DNA of 64,000 nucleotides, taken from positions 1,767,375 to 1,831,374 of the forward strand of contig NZ_VFOK01000001.1 in the NCBI RefSeq assembly GCF_006716095.1. Reading direction: 5' to 3'. A program made the translations under genes and the position numbers. This stretch comes from Barrientosiimonas humi (GTDB lineage: Bacteria > Actinomycetota > Actinomycetes > Actinomycetales > Dermatophilaceae). The stretch's first letter is position 1, and each line of letters opens with the position of its first letter. Shown piece by piece: positions 43,517 to 54,011 of the stretch. A model generated the notes under the pieces. It was not told the origin of the DNA. It worked only from the letters and a program-made list of their open reading frames with translations, and searched no databases.

Positions 43517-44161
43517 ATGTCCGAGCTCGCGCTGCAGGGGTCTCTGCTCGACCAGGTCGAGGAGGTCGGGCTGCGCCCGCTCGGCGGGTCCGTGCGGCGC
43601 ACGCCGCTCACCCGCGGCGCGTGGGTCGACCTTCGGCCGGGCTGGCTCACCGGCGCCGACGAGCTGTTCGCGCGGCTCATGCCCGGCGGCGCCGGCGGGG
43701 TCGACTGGCACGGCGAGCGCCGGCAGATGTACGACCGCGAGGTCGACACCCCACGCCTGCTCCGGTTCTACTCCGAGACCGAGGCCTGGCCCGACCCGGT
43801 GCTGACCGAGGCCCGCGACCAGCTCTCCCGGCACTACGCGGCGGAGCTCGGCGAGCCGTTCCGCACCGCGGGCATGTGCCTCTATCGCGGCGGCCGCGAC
43901 TCGGTCGCCTGGCACGGCGACCGCATCGGCCGCGGCAACACCCACGACACGATGGTCGCGATCGTCTCGGTCGGCGCGCCGCGCACCCTCGCCCTGCGCC
44001 CGCGCGGCGGCGGCGAGTCGCTGCGGTTCGTCCTCGGCCACGGCGACCTGATCGTCATGGGCGGCTCCTGCCAGCGCACGTGGGAGCACGCCGTGCCCAA
44101 GACCGCCAAGCCCGTCGGGCCGCGCATCAGCATCCAGTTCCGCCCGCGCGGCGTGCGGTAG
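43517..44161 (+). CDS. alkB: AlkB-type 2-oxoglutarate/Fe(II) dioxygenase
   Basis: A 214-residue oxidative DNA/RNA dealkylation enzyme. The iron ligands are His133 and Asp135 (WHGDRIG) and His191 (WEHAVPK), and 2-oxoglutarate-binding Arg203 lies in [11 protein letters not shown]. The N-terminal nucleotide-recognition lid is present. TAACCT at 43505-43510 ends six bases before ATG 43517, so it probably has its own leaderless promoter. Confidence 0.92.
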   Translation: MSELALQGSLLDQVEEVGLRPLGGSVRRTPLTRGAWVDLRPGWLTGADELFARLMPGGAGGVDWHGERRQMYDREVDTPRLLRFYSETEAWPDPVLTEARDQLSRHYAAELGEPFRTAGMCLYRGGRDSVAWHGDRIGRGNTHDTMVAIVSVGAPRTLALRPRGGGESLRFVLGHGDLIVMGGSCQRTWEHAVPKTAKPVGPRISIQFRPRGVR

Positions 44162-44245
44162 CCGCCTGGCGCCTTCCGCCCATTCCGTTCCGGCCTCCGC
44201 GCGCCTCCCCGGCGCCCGGCCGCACCGGTCGTACCGTTCTTGGCC

Positions 44246-44992
44246 ATGAGTGTCGCGACCATGCTGCAGCGCCGGATGGGGCGTCGGCGCCTGCACGCGC
44301 TGCCGGTCCGCCCTCGGCACGTCGGCGTGGTCGTCGACGGCAACCGCCGCTGGTCCAAGGCCGCCGGATACACCGACTCCTCCGTCGGCCACAAGGTCGG
44401 CGCCGAACGGGTCGGCGACCTGCTCGGCTGGGCCGAGACCGCCGGCATCGAGCACGTGACGGTCTATCTGCTCTCGGCCGACAACCTGCGCGAACGCCCG
44501 GCGCACGAGCTGGCCGGCCTGCACACGGTCCTGCGGCAGGTGCTTCCCCGGGCGATCGAGCGCGCGGGCAGCTGGCGGATCCACCTGTCCGGCGACCCGC
44601 GGCTGCTGCCCGAGGAGGTGGCGCACGACCTGCGCGCGGCGCGGGAGCGTACGTCCTCGCGGCCGCGCCACGTCACGCTCGCCGTGGGCTACGACGGGCG
44701 GCAGGACATCGTCGACGGGGTGCGGGCCGCGCTGCTGCGCGCCCCCGGCTCGGCCGACATCGCCGCGCTGGACGCCGACCAGATCACGGCCGCGCTGCCC
44801 GGCGGCCCGGTCAAGGACATCGACCTGGTCATCCGCTCCAGCGGCGAGCAGCGCCTGTCGGGCTTCTGCCCGTGGCAGACCCAGGGCGCCGAGATCTACC
44901 TCAGCCCCAAGCTGTGGCCGGCGTTCGCCCGCCGCGACTTCGCCGCCGCGCTGGCGCACTTCGCGGCGGCGCGCGGGCGTCAGGCCGGGTGA
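44246..44992 (+). CDS. Second cis-prenyltransferase (short- or medium-chain type)
   Basis: A 248-residue isoprenyl diphosphate synthase paralogous to uppS, with [14 protein letters not shown] (Asp31), [24 protein letters not shown] and [19 protein letters not shown]. Actinobacteria often carry such a second enzyme; in mycobacteria one makes Z,E-farnesyl diphosphate and the other decaprenyl diphosphate, and this copy is closer to the first type by its NRRWSK and LSADNL motifs (inference). ATG 44246 is chosen over TTG 44240. The stop overlaps the next gene in GTGA. Confidence 0.9.
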   Translation: MSVATMLQRRMGRRRLHALPVRPRHVGVVVDGNRRWSKAAGYTDSSVGHKVGAERVGDLLGWAETAGIEHVTVYLLSADNLRERPAHELAGLHTVLRQVLPRAIERAGSWRIHLSGDPRLLPEEVAHDLRAARERTSSRPRHVTLAVGYDGRQDIVDGVRAALLRAPGSADIAALDADQITAALPGGPVKDIDLVIRSSGEQRLSGFCPWQTQGAEIYLSPKLWPAFARRDFAAALAHFAAARGRQAG

Positions 44993-45549
44993 GCGGCCTC
45001 GCCGCGCTCCTGCTGCGCGGCGTCAACGTGGGCGGGGTGACGGTGCGGTCGGCCCCGCTGCGCGCGTGCCTGGAGTCGATCGAGGGCGTCGAGCAGGCCG
45101 CGACCGTGCTCGCCTCCGGCAACGCCGTGGTGCGCACCGGTCTCGACCCGGAGCCGCTGCGGGTCGCTGCCGAGGCCGCGGTGGAGCGCGACCTCGGAGC
45201 CCACGTCCCGCTCGTCGTCCAGACGTTGGCGCAGGTGGACGACCTGGTGGCCACGCTGCCGTACGCCCTCGACGACGAACGCACCCACGCCTACGTCACG
45301 CTCGCGCAGACCGAGGGCGGGCTCGACCCGTGGGTGCGGCTGGCCGTCGAGCTCGACCAGGAGCACACGCGCCTGAGCCCCACCGCACTCGCCTGGACCT
45401 GCCCGGTCGGCCGGTCGCTCGACACCCCGTTCGCCAGGGCGCAGGGCCGTGGACGGCTGCCCGGCTCGACCGGAGAGACGGCGCCGATCACGACGCGCAA
45501 CGCCCGCACCCTCGCCCGGCTCCAGGCCACGGCCGACAAGCTCGGCTGA
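44989..45549 (+). CDS. DUF1697 family protein
   Basis: A 186-residue protein of the DUF1697 family. It has the conserved start [13 protein letters not shown], followed by [10 protein letters not shown] and the C-terminal [11 protein letters not shown]. Its function is unknown. GTG 44989 overlaps the prenyltransferase stop by four bases, so the two are translationally coupled. Confidence 0.88.
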   Translation: MSGLAALLLRGVNVGGVTVRSAPLRACLESIEGVEQAATVLASGNAVVRTGLDPEPLRVAAEAAVERDLGAHVPLVVQTLAQVDDLVATLPYALDDERTHAYVTLAQTEGGLDPWVRLAVELDQEHTRLSPTALAWTCPVGRSLDTPFARAQGRGRLPGSTGETAPITTRNARTLARLQATADKLG

Positions 45550-45612
45550 CCGCAGCTCAGCTGCCCGAAACCCGCGCGACACGCGGCATGCCGCGGCCCT
45601 ACGTTCGGCCGC

Positions 45613-46419
45613 ATGAGCACACTCGACTTCCTCGGTCACCTGCAGACCGAGTCCGCCATGTTCTTGGACGCCGCGCAGGCGGCGGACCCGGCCGCCCGCG
45701 TGCCGAGCTGCCCCGACTGGGACGCCGACGACCTGCTGTGGCACCTGGGCGAGGTCCAGTGGTTCTGGGCCACGATCGTCGCCGACGACCTGCGCACCGG
45801 TCAGCAGATCGAGGACCTGGTCGAGCCCGAGCGTCCGGCCGACCGTGCGGGCCTGCTCGCGTTCTACCGCGAGCAGAGCCCCCGGTTGCACAGCGTCGCC
45901 GCCGAGGCCGACCCGGCAGAACCCCGCTGGATGTGGGTCTCCGACGAGGCGTTGCACGACGTGGCGTACGTCCGGCGCCGGCAGGCCCACGAGGCGCTCG
46001 TCCACCGGGTCGACGCGGAGCTGACCGCCGGCTGGCTGATCAGTCCGATCGACGTCGGGCTCGCCGCCGACGGGGTCGACGAGGCGGTCGTCGTGATGTT
46101 CGGCAACCACCCGTCGTGGGGCACGTTCACCCCCGGCGACCAGCGCGTCCGCGTGCGGGCGACGGACGCCGAGCGCAGCTGGCTGGTGCGGCTCGGACGA
46201 TTCGCGGGTACGTCCTCGCAGGGCGAGGCCGTCGACGTCCCCTCCTGGCAGGCGGTCGACGACGACGGCCGAGCCGCCGACGCAACCGTCACCGGGTCCG
46301 CCGCCGACCTCGACCTGTGGCTGTGGGGCCGGCCGGTCATCGGCAGCGAGCCGGTGCTCACGGGCGACCAGCAGGCGCTGGCGACCTTCCGCGCGGTGCG
46401 CGACGACGGCGTCGGCTGA
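45613..46419 (+). CDS. Maleylpyruvate isomerase/mycothiol-dependent family protein
   Basis: A 268-residue DinB-fold protein with the metal-ligand pattern of the mycothiol-dependent enzymes. The first His is in DADDLLWHLGEVQWFW, and Glu/His follow in RRQAHEALVHRVDAE, with a C-terminal SCP2-like domain ending in DLDLWLWGRP. Relatives perform mycothiol-dependent isomerisation or detoxification; the substrate is unknown. The TACGTT box ends seven bases before ATG 45613. Mycothiol use supports an actinobacterial host. Confidence 0.85.
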   Translation: MSTLDFLGHLQTESAMFLDAAQAADPAARVPSCPDWDADDLLWHLGEVQWFWATIVADDLRTGQQIEDLVEPERPADRAGLLAFYREQSPRLHSVAAEADPAEPRWMWVSDEALHDVAYVRRRQAHEALVHRVDAELTAGWLISPIDVGLAADGVDEAVVVMFGNHPSWGTFTPGDQRVRVRATDAERSWLVRLGRFAGTSSQGEAVDVPSWQAVDDDGRAADATVTGSAADLDLWLWGRPVIGSEPVLTGDQQALATFRAVRDDGVG

Positions 46420-46435
46420 CCGCCCGCCGAGCAGA

Positions 46436-46464
46436 CCGGCCGGCCCGGAGCATCCCGCCGGCCG
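46436..46464. terminator. Possible bidirectional terminator hairpin
   Basis: An 8-bp GC-only stem, 46437-46444 with 46457-46464, lies in the 49-base gap between the convergent mycothiol-type gene and leuA. There is no T-run on either side, so efficiency is uncertain. Confidence 0.4.
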
Positions 46465-46468
46465 CGGC

Positions 46469-48394
<1,926 letters not shown>

Positions 48395-48410
<16 letters not shown>

Positions 48411-48445
48411 CGACGAAGGAGAAGCAGCGAGTACGTCGTCCGCAC
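48395..48445 (-). CDS. leuL: leuA leader peptide with four consecutive Leu codons
   Basis: A 16-codon frame, VRTTYSLLLLRRRGEA then TGA, has four adjacent leucine codons (CTG CTT CTC CTT) and ends 135 bases before the leuA start. GTG 48445 lies six bases after TATGGT, a good -10 box, so the leader itself is probably leaderless. Short peptides with leucine runs before leuA are established in actinobacteria as sensors of charged tRNA-Leu in ribosome-mediated attenuation. Confidence 0.85.
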
Positions 48446-48536
48446 GTGGTCACCATAGCCGCGCCCAGGTGCGTGGTGTCCACGGGTCGGTCTCGATTGC
48501 CCGGGATGCGGGACGCCCCCAACGCTGATCGAGTAG

Positions 48537-48566
48537 CCGAGCCGCTAGGCGAGGCGTATCGAGATC
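48537..48566. repeat. GATCGAGTA/TATCGAGATC palindromic repeat
   Basis: An imperfect inverted repeat (GATCGAGTAGCCGAGCCG against GGCGAGGCGTATCGAGATC) overlaps the 3' end of the monooxygenase gene and supplies its last codons. Sequences of the form ctcgatacgc...gctactcgat are widespread scattered repeats in Micrococcales and related actinobacteria; membership here is by eye. Confidence 0.6.
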
Positions 48567-49348
48567 GCCCCCAGCCGGGCGGCGAAGTCGAGGATCGCCG
48601 GGCCGGACTCGGGGCCGCGGTCGCCGAGCGCGAGCACCGGCACGCGGGTGGCACCGGCGTCGGCGAGCTCGTACACCCGGTCGGTCAGCTGTTGCACCGA
48701 CGCGTCGACGGGCAGGTCGGTGAAGACCACCACGTCGGGCTCGGCCGCTCCCGCCGGACGGGCCCCGCGCAGCCGTGCGACGGCCTCGCGCACGGCCGCG
48801 GCGGACGTCCCGCCGGTGAGGATCAGCCCGTCTCCGAGCTCGCCGGCGAGCGCGATCGTCTTCGGGCCGACCGCCCCGACGAGCACCGGCGGCACCTGCT
48901 CGGGCGGCCAGCGCAGCTGCACGCCGTCGAGCCGGACGTAGCGCCCCTCGACCGTGACCGACTCCCCAGCGAGGAGCGCGCGCAGGGCCGTGGCGTGCTC
49001 GCGCAGCAGCGTCATGGGCGACTCGGCGCGCACCCCGGCCTGGCCCATCCACTCCAGCACCCCGTGGCCGATGCCGGGCAGCAGCCGGCCGGGGAACAGC
49101 CGCGCCAGGGTGGCCAGCTCCATCGCGGTCAGCGCGACGTTGCGCAGCGGCACCGGGAGCAGCCCGACGCCGACCCGGATGCGCTCGGTCCACGCCAGCG
49201 CGGCGGCGGCCGGGGCCAGCCCGCTCTCGGCGAAGCAGTCTTCCCAGAACCACACCTCGGGCAGACCGGCCCGCTCGGCGGCCAGCACCGCCTCGCGGTA
49301 GCGCTCGGGCGGTTGGTCGGGCGGCACGATGAGTCCGGTCTCAGCCAT
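48545..49348 (-). CDS. Luciferase-like (F420-dependent type) monooxygenase
   Basis: A 267-residue LLM-family TIM-barrel protein. It has GLIVPPDQPPERYREAVLAA at the N terminus, PEVWFWEDCFAESGL, RIRVGVGLLPVPLRNVALTA, LFPGRLLPGIGHGV and VLVGAVGPKTIALAGEL, the pattern of F420- or flavin-dependent oxidoreductases of actinobacteria. Substrate unknown. Its C-terminal residues (ISIRLA) are encoded by a palindromic repeat, suggesting that the end of the gene was altered by the repeat. TAGCGT ends seven bases before ATG 49348. Confidence 0.85.
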   Translation of the reverse strand: MAETGLIVPPDQPPERYREAVLAAERAGLPEVWFWEDCFAESGLAPAAAALAWTERIRVGVGLLPVPLRNVALTAMELATLARLFPGRLLPGIGHGVLEWMGQAGVRAESPMTLLREHATALRALLAGESVTVEGRYVRLDGVQLRWPPEQVPPVLVGAVGPKTIALAGELGDGLILTGGTSAAAVREAVARLRGARPAGAAEPDVVVFTDLPVDASVQQLTDRVYELADAGATRVPVLALGDRGPESGPAILDFAARLGAISIRLA

Positions 49349-49416
49349 GCCCGGCACGCTAGAGGTGCCCGACGACATCCCCCCGCCGATCGGCGCCGGC
49401 TCGCTAGCCTCCCGCC

Positions 49417-49923
49417 ATGCGACGAGGACTCCCGGTGACCGCTGCGGCGGCAAGCGGTGCGCTCCTGCTCACCGGCTGCGGCGGCAGCGACGCCGCGGAC
49501 GACGCACCGGCCAGGCCCGCCACCTGCGCGAGCCAGGCGCCGCGGGTGAGCCAGGCGTACGGCTGGGGGTCGAAGGTCGACGTCGACGACAGCGGCCGGC
49601 TGTACGCCCTCGCCACCGCCGTCGACGGACCCACCGTGCGCGACGCGCGCGTCGAGGTCGGGGTGGTCGCCACCCGCCGCACCGGCGACGTGCTGGCCGA
49701 GGCCAGCACCCTCACCCTCGGCGTCGTCACCAGCGACGGGAAGCTGTGCCGCGACCCGGTCGGGCTGCCGATGCTCGGTCTGAACCGGCAGACCTCGGTC
49801 GATGTCTCGGTGCGCACCGAGACCTCCGGCGAGAGCAAGGACGCGATCACGCTCGTGGTGCTCGACCAGGGCGGTGCGGTGCTCGCGGCGTGGCGCACCG
49901 GAGGCGCCACCGCCCCGAGCTGA
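49417..49923 (+). CDS. Putative lipoprotein, short paralogue
   Basis: A 168-residue secreted lipoprotein with lipobox LLTGC (Cys about residue 21), followed by an Asp/Ala-rich linker. The mature domain shows QAYGWGSKVDVDDSGRLYAL, SDGKLCRDPVGLPML and QGGAVLAAWRTGG, all matched in the next gene, so the two are tandem duplicates. Family and function are unknown. A TAGCCT box ends six bases before ATG 49417. Confidence 0.78.
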   Translation: MRRGLPVTAAAASGALLLTGCGGSDAADDAPARPATCASQAPRVSQAYGWGSKVDVDDSGRLYALATAVDGPTVRDARVEVGVVATRRTGDVLAEASTLTLGVVTSDGKLCRDPVGLPMLGLNRQTSVDVSVRTETSGESKDAITLVVLDQGGAVLAAWRTGGATAPS

Positions 49924-49994
49924 CAGGCACGACGACCCGCCGATCACCGCTCGAACCGCCACGCCCGGCGCGTGCGCTCGCTAGCCTGCCGGCC

Positions 49995-50978
49995 ATGCGA
50001 GCTCTCAGGGGGACAGCCGCCGTCGGTGCGGCCATCGGTGCTTTGGTGCTGGCCGGGTGCGGCAGCGACAGCGGACCGGCAGCAGCGAGCTCCGCTGCGG
50101 GACAAGGCGATTCGCACGCGAGCGCATCAAGTGGTGACTCCCCCGACCGTAGCTCCGGACCGCGCAAGCCGTTCGGGTGCGAGGACTCCGCGCCCGAGGT
50201 GACGAAGACGTACGCCTGGGGTTCGCAGGCCGAGGTCTCCAGCGGCGGCGAGCGATACTCGCTCAACACCGCCAAGCAGGGCCCGGTCGTCAAGGGGTCG
50301 CGGATCACCGTGGCGCTCAACGCCGTGCGCACCAGCGGCGACCAGTTCCCCAGCCCCACCAAGCTGCGGTATGCCGTGGTCACCGGCGACGGGATGCTGT
50401 GCCAGGACCGCACGCCGTTCCAGATGCTCACCCGCGGCCGGGTAGAGCCGGTGAACGTGTCCGTGCAGGCCGACTCCCCCGGCGAGGACAAGAACCGGGT
50501 GACCCTCGTGGCGCTCGACACCGGCGGCCGGGTGCTCGCCGCGTGGCGGACCGGTGGCGAGGTGCGCACGATCGCGCCACCGACCGGGTGCACCGCGAAG
50601 CTGAAGGAGCCGTTCGACCCCGACCGCACGACCTCGTTCGGCAAGGCGGCACCGCTGCGCAAGAAGCAGGTCGAGGGCACGACGCTGCAGGTCGCGAAGC
50701 CGAAGGTCACGAACGAACCGGGTGCGCTGTCCAGCACGGTCACCGTCGAGGTCACGCTCACCAGTCCGTTCTCCGCCATCGTGGGACCGCAGCAGTTCGC
50801 CCTGGTGGACGGCAAGGGAAACCTGTGCCCGCGCGTGAAGGACGTCGTCGACCTGCCGCTGGTCTCCTCGGGCGACCCCGAGACCCGTGAGCTGACGTTC
50901 GAGCTCCCACGCGGTGTGAAGCCGGAGGGTCTGAAGGTCTTCTGGTCCAGCTCCGAGGAGACCGTCGAGTTCCGCTGA
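49995..50978 (+). CDS. Putative lipoprotein, long paralogue
   Basis: A 327-residue lipoprotein with lipobox VLAGC and a Ser-rich linker. The first domain (about residues 60-185) is the paralogue of the preceding protein: KTYAWGSQAEVSSGGERYSL, GDGMLCQDRTPFQML, TGGRVLAAWRTGG. A second domain (about 190-327) has the same kind of strand pattern (DGKGNLCPRVKDVVDLPL), so it may be a further divergent copy. TAGCCT ends seven bases before ATG 49995, in a context nearly identical to that of the first gene, showing that the promoter was duplicated too. Confidence 0.78.
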   Translation: MRALRGTAAVGAAIGALVLAGCGSDSGPAAASSAAGQGDSHASASSGDSPDRSSGPRKPFGCEDSAPEVTKTYAWGSQAEVSSGGERYSLNTAKQGPVVKGSRITVALNAVRTSGDQFPSPTKLRYAVVTGDGMLCQDRTPFQMLTRGRVEPVNVSVQADSPGEDKNRVTLVALDTGGRVLAAWRTGGEVRTIAPPTGCTAKLKEPFDPDRTTSFGKAAPLRKKQVEGTTLQVAKPKVTNEPGALSSTVTVEVTLTSPFSAIVGPQQFALVDGKGNLCPRVKDVVDLPLVSSGDPETRELTFELPRGVKPEGLKVFWSSSEETVEFR

Positions 50979-51030
50979 CCGCCCCCGGGCACAGCTGCGC
51001 CCGACCCGACCGAGACCTCGGTCACAGTAT

Positions 51031-51070
51031 TTGACAGAGTCAAGCATTTCGACATACTTGACGTTGTCAA
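51031..51070 (+). promoter_or_regulatory. Promoter with two MarR-type operators
   Basis: Two perfect 13-base palindromes of the form TTGAC-N3-GTCAA lie at 51031-51043 and 51058-51070. The first includes a -35-like TTGACA (51031-51036), and CATACT at 51053-51058 is a plausible -10 with 16-base spacing, so the sites cover both promoter elements. The MFS gene starts 31 bases downstream, and the MarR-family gene follows it, which makes autorepression the natural reading. Confidence 0.8.
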
Positions 51071-51100
51071 ACAACCCCGTGACCGAGGAGGCCGCCCCCG

Positions 51101-52312
51101 ATGACCGATCTGGTGCACCGCAGGGCAGGCCTGCCACCCCTGCGACGGGTCCACCGCGAGCACCCGTGGCGGATGCCGATCCTGGTCGTCGCGGTCATCC
51201 TGTCCGGTCTCGCGGTGCGCTCGCCGATCACGGTGATGGGTCCGCTCGGCCAGCAGATCGGCGACGCGTACGGCTTGTCGGCCGCGGGCATCGGCGCCCT
51301 GACCACCGTGACGCTCGTGGTGTTCGTCGTCGCGTCACCGTTCGCGACCACCGTCGGACGCCGGCTCGGCATCGAGCTCGCGGTGGTGCTCGGCTTCCTG
51401 ATCGTCGTGGCGGGGGCGGTGGTGCGCACGCTGCCCTCCACCGCCGCGCTCTACGCCGGCACCGTGCTCGTCGCGCTCGGGCTCTGCCTCCCGAACGTGC
51501 TGCTGCCCATGGTGATCCGCCGCGACTTCCCCCGCTCGATCGGGACGATGACCGCCCTGTTCACCTCGACGATGACCGTCAGCGGCGCCCTCGGCTCCTT
51601 CCTCGCCCTGCCGCTCACCTCGCAGTGGGGCTGGCACGTGGCGATCACCGTGATCCCGGCCGGCGCGCTGCTCGCCGCCGTGCTGTGGCTCCCCTTCGAG
51701 CGGGAGCACCACCAGCCCGACCGCACCGCCGGCGTGCCCGCCGGGTCGCTGTGGCGCTCGCCCCTCGCGTGGCAGGTGACCGCCTTCTTCGGCATGCAGT
51801 CGCTGATGTTCTACACCGCGGTCGCGTGGCTGGTGCCGATGCTCACCGACCGGGGCATGTCCGCCGCGGCCGCCTCCGGCCTGCTGGGCATGCTGGCGCT
51901 GATCGGCATGGTGCCGAGCCTGCTGGTGCCGCCGATCGCGGCCCGCGGGCGCGACCAGGTCGTCGTGGCCGCCCTGATCGGGCTCGTGCAGCTGGTCGGC
52001 GGCGTGCTCGTCGCGACCACGACGGGCGCGGCGCTCGCGGTCGGCGTGCTGGTCGTCGGCGTCGGCAGCGGGGCCGGCATGTCGCTCGCATACTCCTTCC
52101 TCGGGCTGCGCACCGGCACGAGCATGGCCGCCGGCCGGCTCGCCGGCATGTCGCAGTCCGGTGGCTACGCCATCGCCGCCCTCGGCCCGGTCCTGGTCGG
52201 GCTCGCGCACGAGTGGTCCGGCTCGTGGAGCGGCCCGCGGTGGACGTACGCCATCGTCGGGCTGGCTACCCTGACGCTCGGCATGCTGGCCGGTCGGGCC
52301 CGCCGCGTCTGA
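51101..52312 (+). CDS. MFS transporter, CynX/NimT-like
   Basis: A 403-residue major facilitator with twelve hydrophobic helices. It resembles the CynX/NimT group (cyanate, 2-nitroimidazole and similar small compounds), with VRSPITVMGPLGQQIGDAYG near the N terminus and a GMSLAYSFLGLRT segment in helix 10. GAGGAGG lies about 10 bases upstream of ATG 51101. It is followed after 14 bases by a MarR regulator, so it is probably an inducible exporter or importer of a small toxic compound. Confidence 0.87.
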   Translation: MTDLVHRRAGLPPLRRVHREHPWRMPILVVAVILSGLAVRSPITVMGPLGQQIGDAYGLSAAGIGALTTVTLVVFVVASPFATTVGRRLGIELAVVLGFLIVVAGAVVRTLPSTAALYAGTVLVALGLCLPNVLLPMVIRRDFPRSIGTMTALFTSTMTVSGALGSFLALPLTSQWGWHVAITVIPAGALLAAVLWLPFEREHHQPDRTAGVPAGSLWRSPLAWQVTAFFGMQSLMFYTAVAWLVPMLTDRGMSAAAASGLLGMLALIGMVPSLLVPPIAARGRDQVVVAALIGLVQLVGGVLVATTTGAALAVGVLVVGVGSGAGMSLAYSFLGLRTGTSMAAGRLAGMSQSGGYAIAALGPVLVGLAHEWSGSWSGPRWTYAIVGLATLTLGMLAGRARRV

Positions 52313-52326
52313 TCAGGAGACCCCGC

Positions 52327-52788
52327 ATGACGACTTCGAGCAAGCTGCCGCCCGAGCTGGCCGGTGGCCTCACGGGCCGGGAGCGAGAGACCTGGCGCGA
52401 GTTCGCGCGGGTCTCGCGGGCCATGGAGGCGCGTCTGGCCGCCGTGCTCGCCGACACCCCGGTGAGCACGGGCGAGTTCGGCGTCCTGATCGCCGTGGCC
52501 GAGCTCGGTGGGTCGCCCCAGATGTCCGTCGTGGCCGGTCACCTGTCCCTGTCCCCCAGCGACCTGTCCCACCGCGCCGCCCGGCTCGAGCGCAAGCAGC
52601 TGCTGCGGCGCAGCAAGTCCTCCGACGACGCCCGCGCGACCACCGCTGAGCTGACCGACGAGGGACGGGCGCTGCTCGCGGAGGTGCTGCCGACGTACGC
52701 CGAGACGGTGCGCGGCGGGCTGCTGGCCCGGCTGAGCGCCACCCAGCAGCGCTCGCTCGTGGACTGGCTGCGCGACATCCGCCCCTGA
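52327..52788 (+). CDS. MarR-family transcriptional regulator
   Basis: A 153-residue winged-helix repressor. The DNA-binding core includes MSVVAGHLSLSPSDLSHRAARLERKQLLRR, and the wing contains SDDARATTAELTDEGRALL. It is coupled with the MFS gene (GGAG seven bases before ATG 52327) and most likely binds the two palindromes upstream of that gene, releasing them when a phenolic or drug-like ligand binds (family knowledge). Confidence 0.92.
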   Translation: MTTSSKLPPELAGGLTGRERETWREFARVSRAMEARLAAVLADTPVSTGEFGVLIAVAELGGSPQMSVVAGHLSLSPSDLSHRAARLERKQLLRRSKSSDDARATTAELTDEGRALLAEVLPTYAETVRGGLLARLSATQQRSLVDWLRDIRP

Positions 52789-52840
52789 TCGGAGCACGCA
52801 CAACGCCCCCGCTGTCGGACCCTCGTTGCACAGTAGGGGC

Positions 52841-54010
52841 ATGACCACGACTCGCTGCCACATCGTCCCGCCCCACCTGCTGCGTCGGCTGGCTCGCGAC
52901 GCCGACCCCCGGGTCGCGCAGATCGCCGAGCGCACGCTGCTGATGGGCAACGACATGGTGGCGCGTCGCGAGGTGCGCGCCGCGCGCAGCGGCCCGCGGC
53001 GCGACAACCTCGGCGGCACCGGTCTGCTGCCGCCCGACGTGCGCGACCGCGGGCGCGCGGCACGGCCGGCTCCCACCGACCCCACCGTCGTGCGCCCCGA
53101 GCCGACCGACGAGCTGCAGCCCGACTCCGGCGCCGTCTCGCCCAAGCGCAGCATCTACGACGCGCAGCGCAAGCAGGAGCTGCCCGGGGTCCTGGTGCGC
53201 TCCGAGGGCGAGCCGCCGGTCGCCGACGAGTCGGTGAACGAGGCCTACGACGGGCTCGGCCAGACGTTCGCGCTGTTCGCCGAGGAGTACGACCGCAACT
53301 CCCTCGACGACCAGGGCTTGCCGCTGACCGCGAGCGTCCACTACGGCGTCGAGTTCGACAACGCCTTCTGGGACGGCGAGCAGATGGTGTTCGGCGACGG
53401 CGACGGCGAGTTCTTCAACTCCTTCACCGACAGCGTCGACGTCATCGCGCACGAGCTGGTGCACGGCTTCATCCAGTTCACCGCTGCGTTCACCTACGTC
53501 GGCCAGTCCGGGGCGCTCAACGAGTCGGTGTCCGACGTGTTCGGGTCGCTGGTCAAGCAGCGGGTGCGCGGCGAGACCGCCGACCAGGCCGACTGGCTCA
53601 TCGGCGAGTCGCTGTTCACCGACAAGGTGCAGGGGGTTGCGCTGCGCTCGCTGAAGGCGCCCGGCACGGCGTACGACGACCCCACCCTCGGCAAGGACCC
53701 GCAGCCGGCGACGATGGACGACTACGCCGAGATGCCGCACGACGAGCAGAACGACAACGGCGGCGTGCACATCAACTCCGGCATCCCCAACCACGCCTTC
53801 TACCTCGCGGCGACCGCGATCGGCGGCAACGCCTGGGAGCGGGCGGGGCAGGTCTGGTACGACGCGATGACCCGGGGCGGGCTGCCCAAGGACGCCGACT
53901 TCGCCGTGTTCGCGCAGGCGACCGTCACCCAGGCCGGCGAGCGGTTCGGTTCCGGCAGCCCCGAGCAGCAGGCGGTTGAGCGGGCTTGGCAGCAGGTGAA
54001 GGTGCTGTGA
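52841..54010 (+). CDS. M4-family metallopeptidase, protealysin-like
   Basis: A 389-residue thermolysin-family protease without a signal peptide. The N-terminal about 50 residues, starting MTTTRCHIVPPHLLRRLARD, match the short protealysin propeptide with its conserved Cys6. Catalytic residues: His204, Glu205 and His208 in HELVH, Glu228 in GALNESVSD, and His310 in GGVHINSGIPNHAFY. In other bacteria the adjacent gene encodes the inhibitor emfourin; here the next gene is a convergent methyltransferase, so the inhibitor is absent or elsewhere. Start ATG 52841 has CACAGT six bases upstream. Confidence 0.93.
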   Translation: MTTTRCHIVPPHLLRRLARDADPRVAQIAERTLLMGNDMVARREVRAARSGPRRDNLGGTGLLPPDVRDRGRAARPAPTDPTVVRPEPTDELQPDSGAVSPKRSIYDAQRKQELPGVLVRSEGEPPVADESVNEAYDGLGQTFALFAEEYDRNSLDDQGLPLTASVHYGVEFDNAFWDGEQMVFGDGDGEFFNSFTDSVDVIAHELVHGFIQFTAAFTYVGQSGALNESVSDVFGSLVKQRVRGETADQADWLIGESLFTDKVQGVALRSLKAPGTAYDDPTLGKDPQPATMDDYAEMPHDEQNDNGGVHINSGIPNHAFYLAATAIGGNAWERAGQVWYDAMTRGGLPKDADFAVFAQATVTQAGERFGSGSPEQQAVERAWQQVKVL

Positions 54011-54011
54011 C

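Noticed and set aside
39962-44959. A stop-free minus-strand frame of about 1665 codons
   Set aside because: It runs antisense through five real genes and only its last 257 codons are recO. Absence of stops is a side effect of high GC; the composition (Arg, His, Gly, Val runs) is shadow-like.
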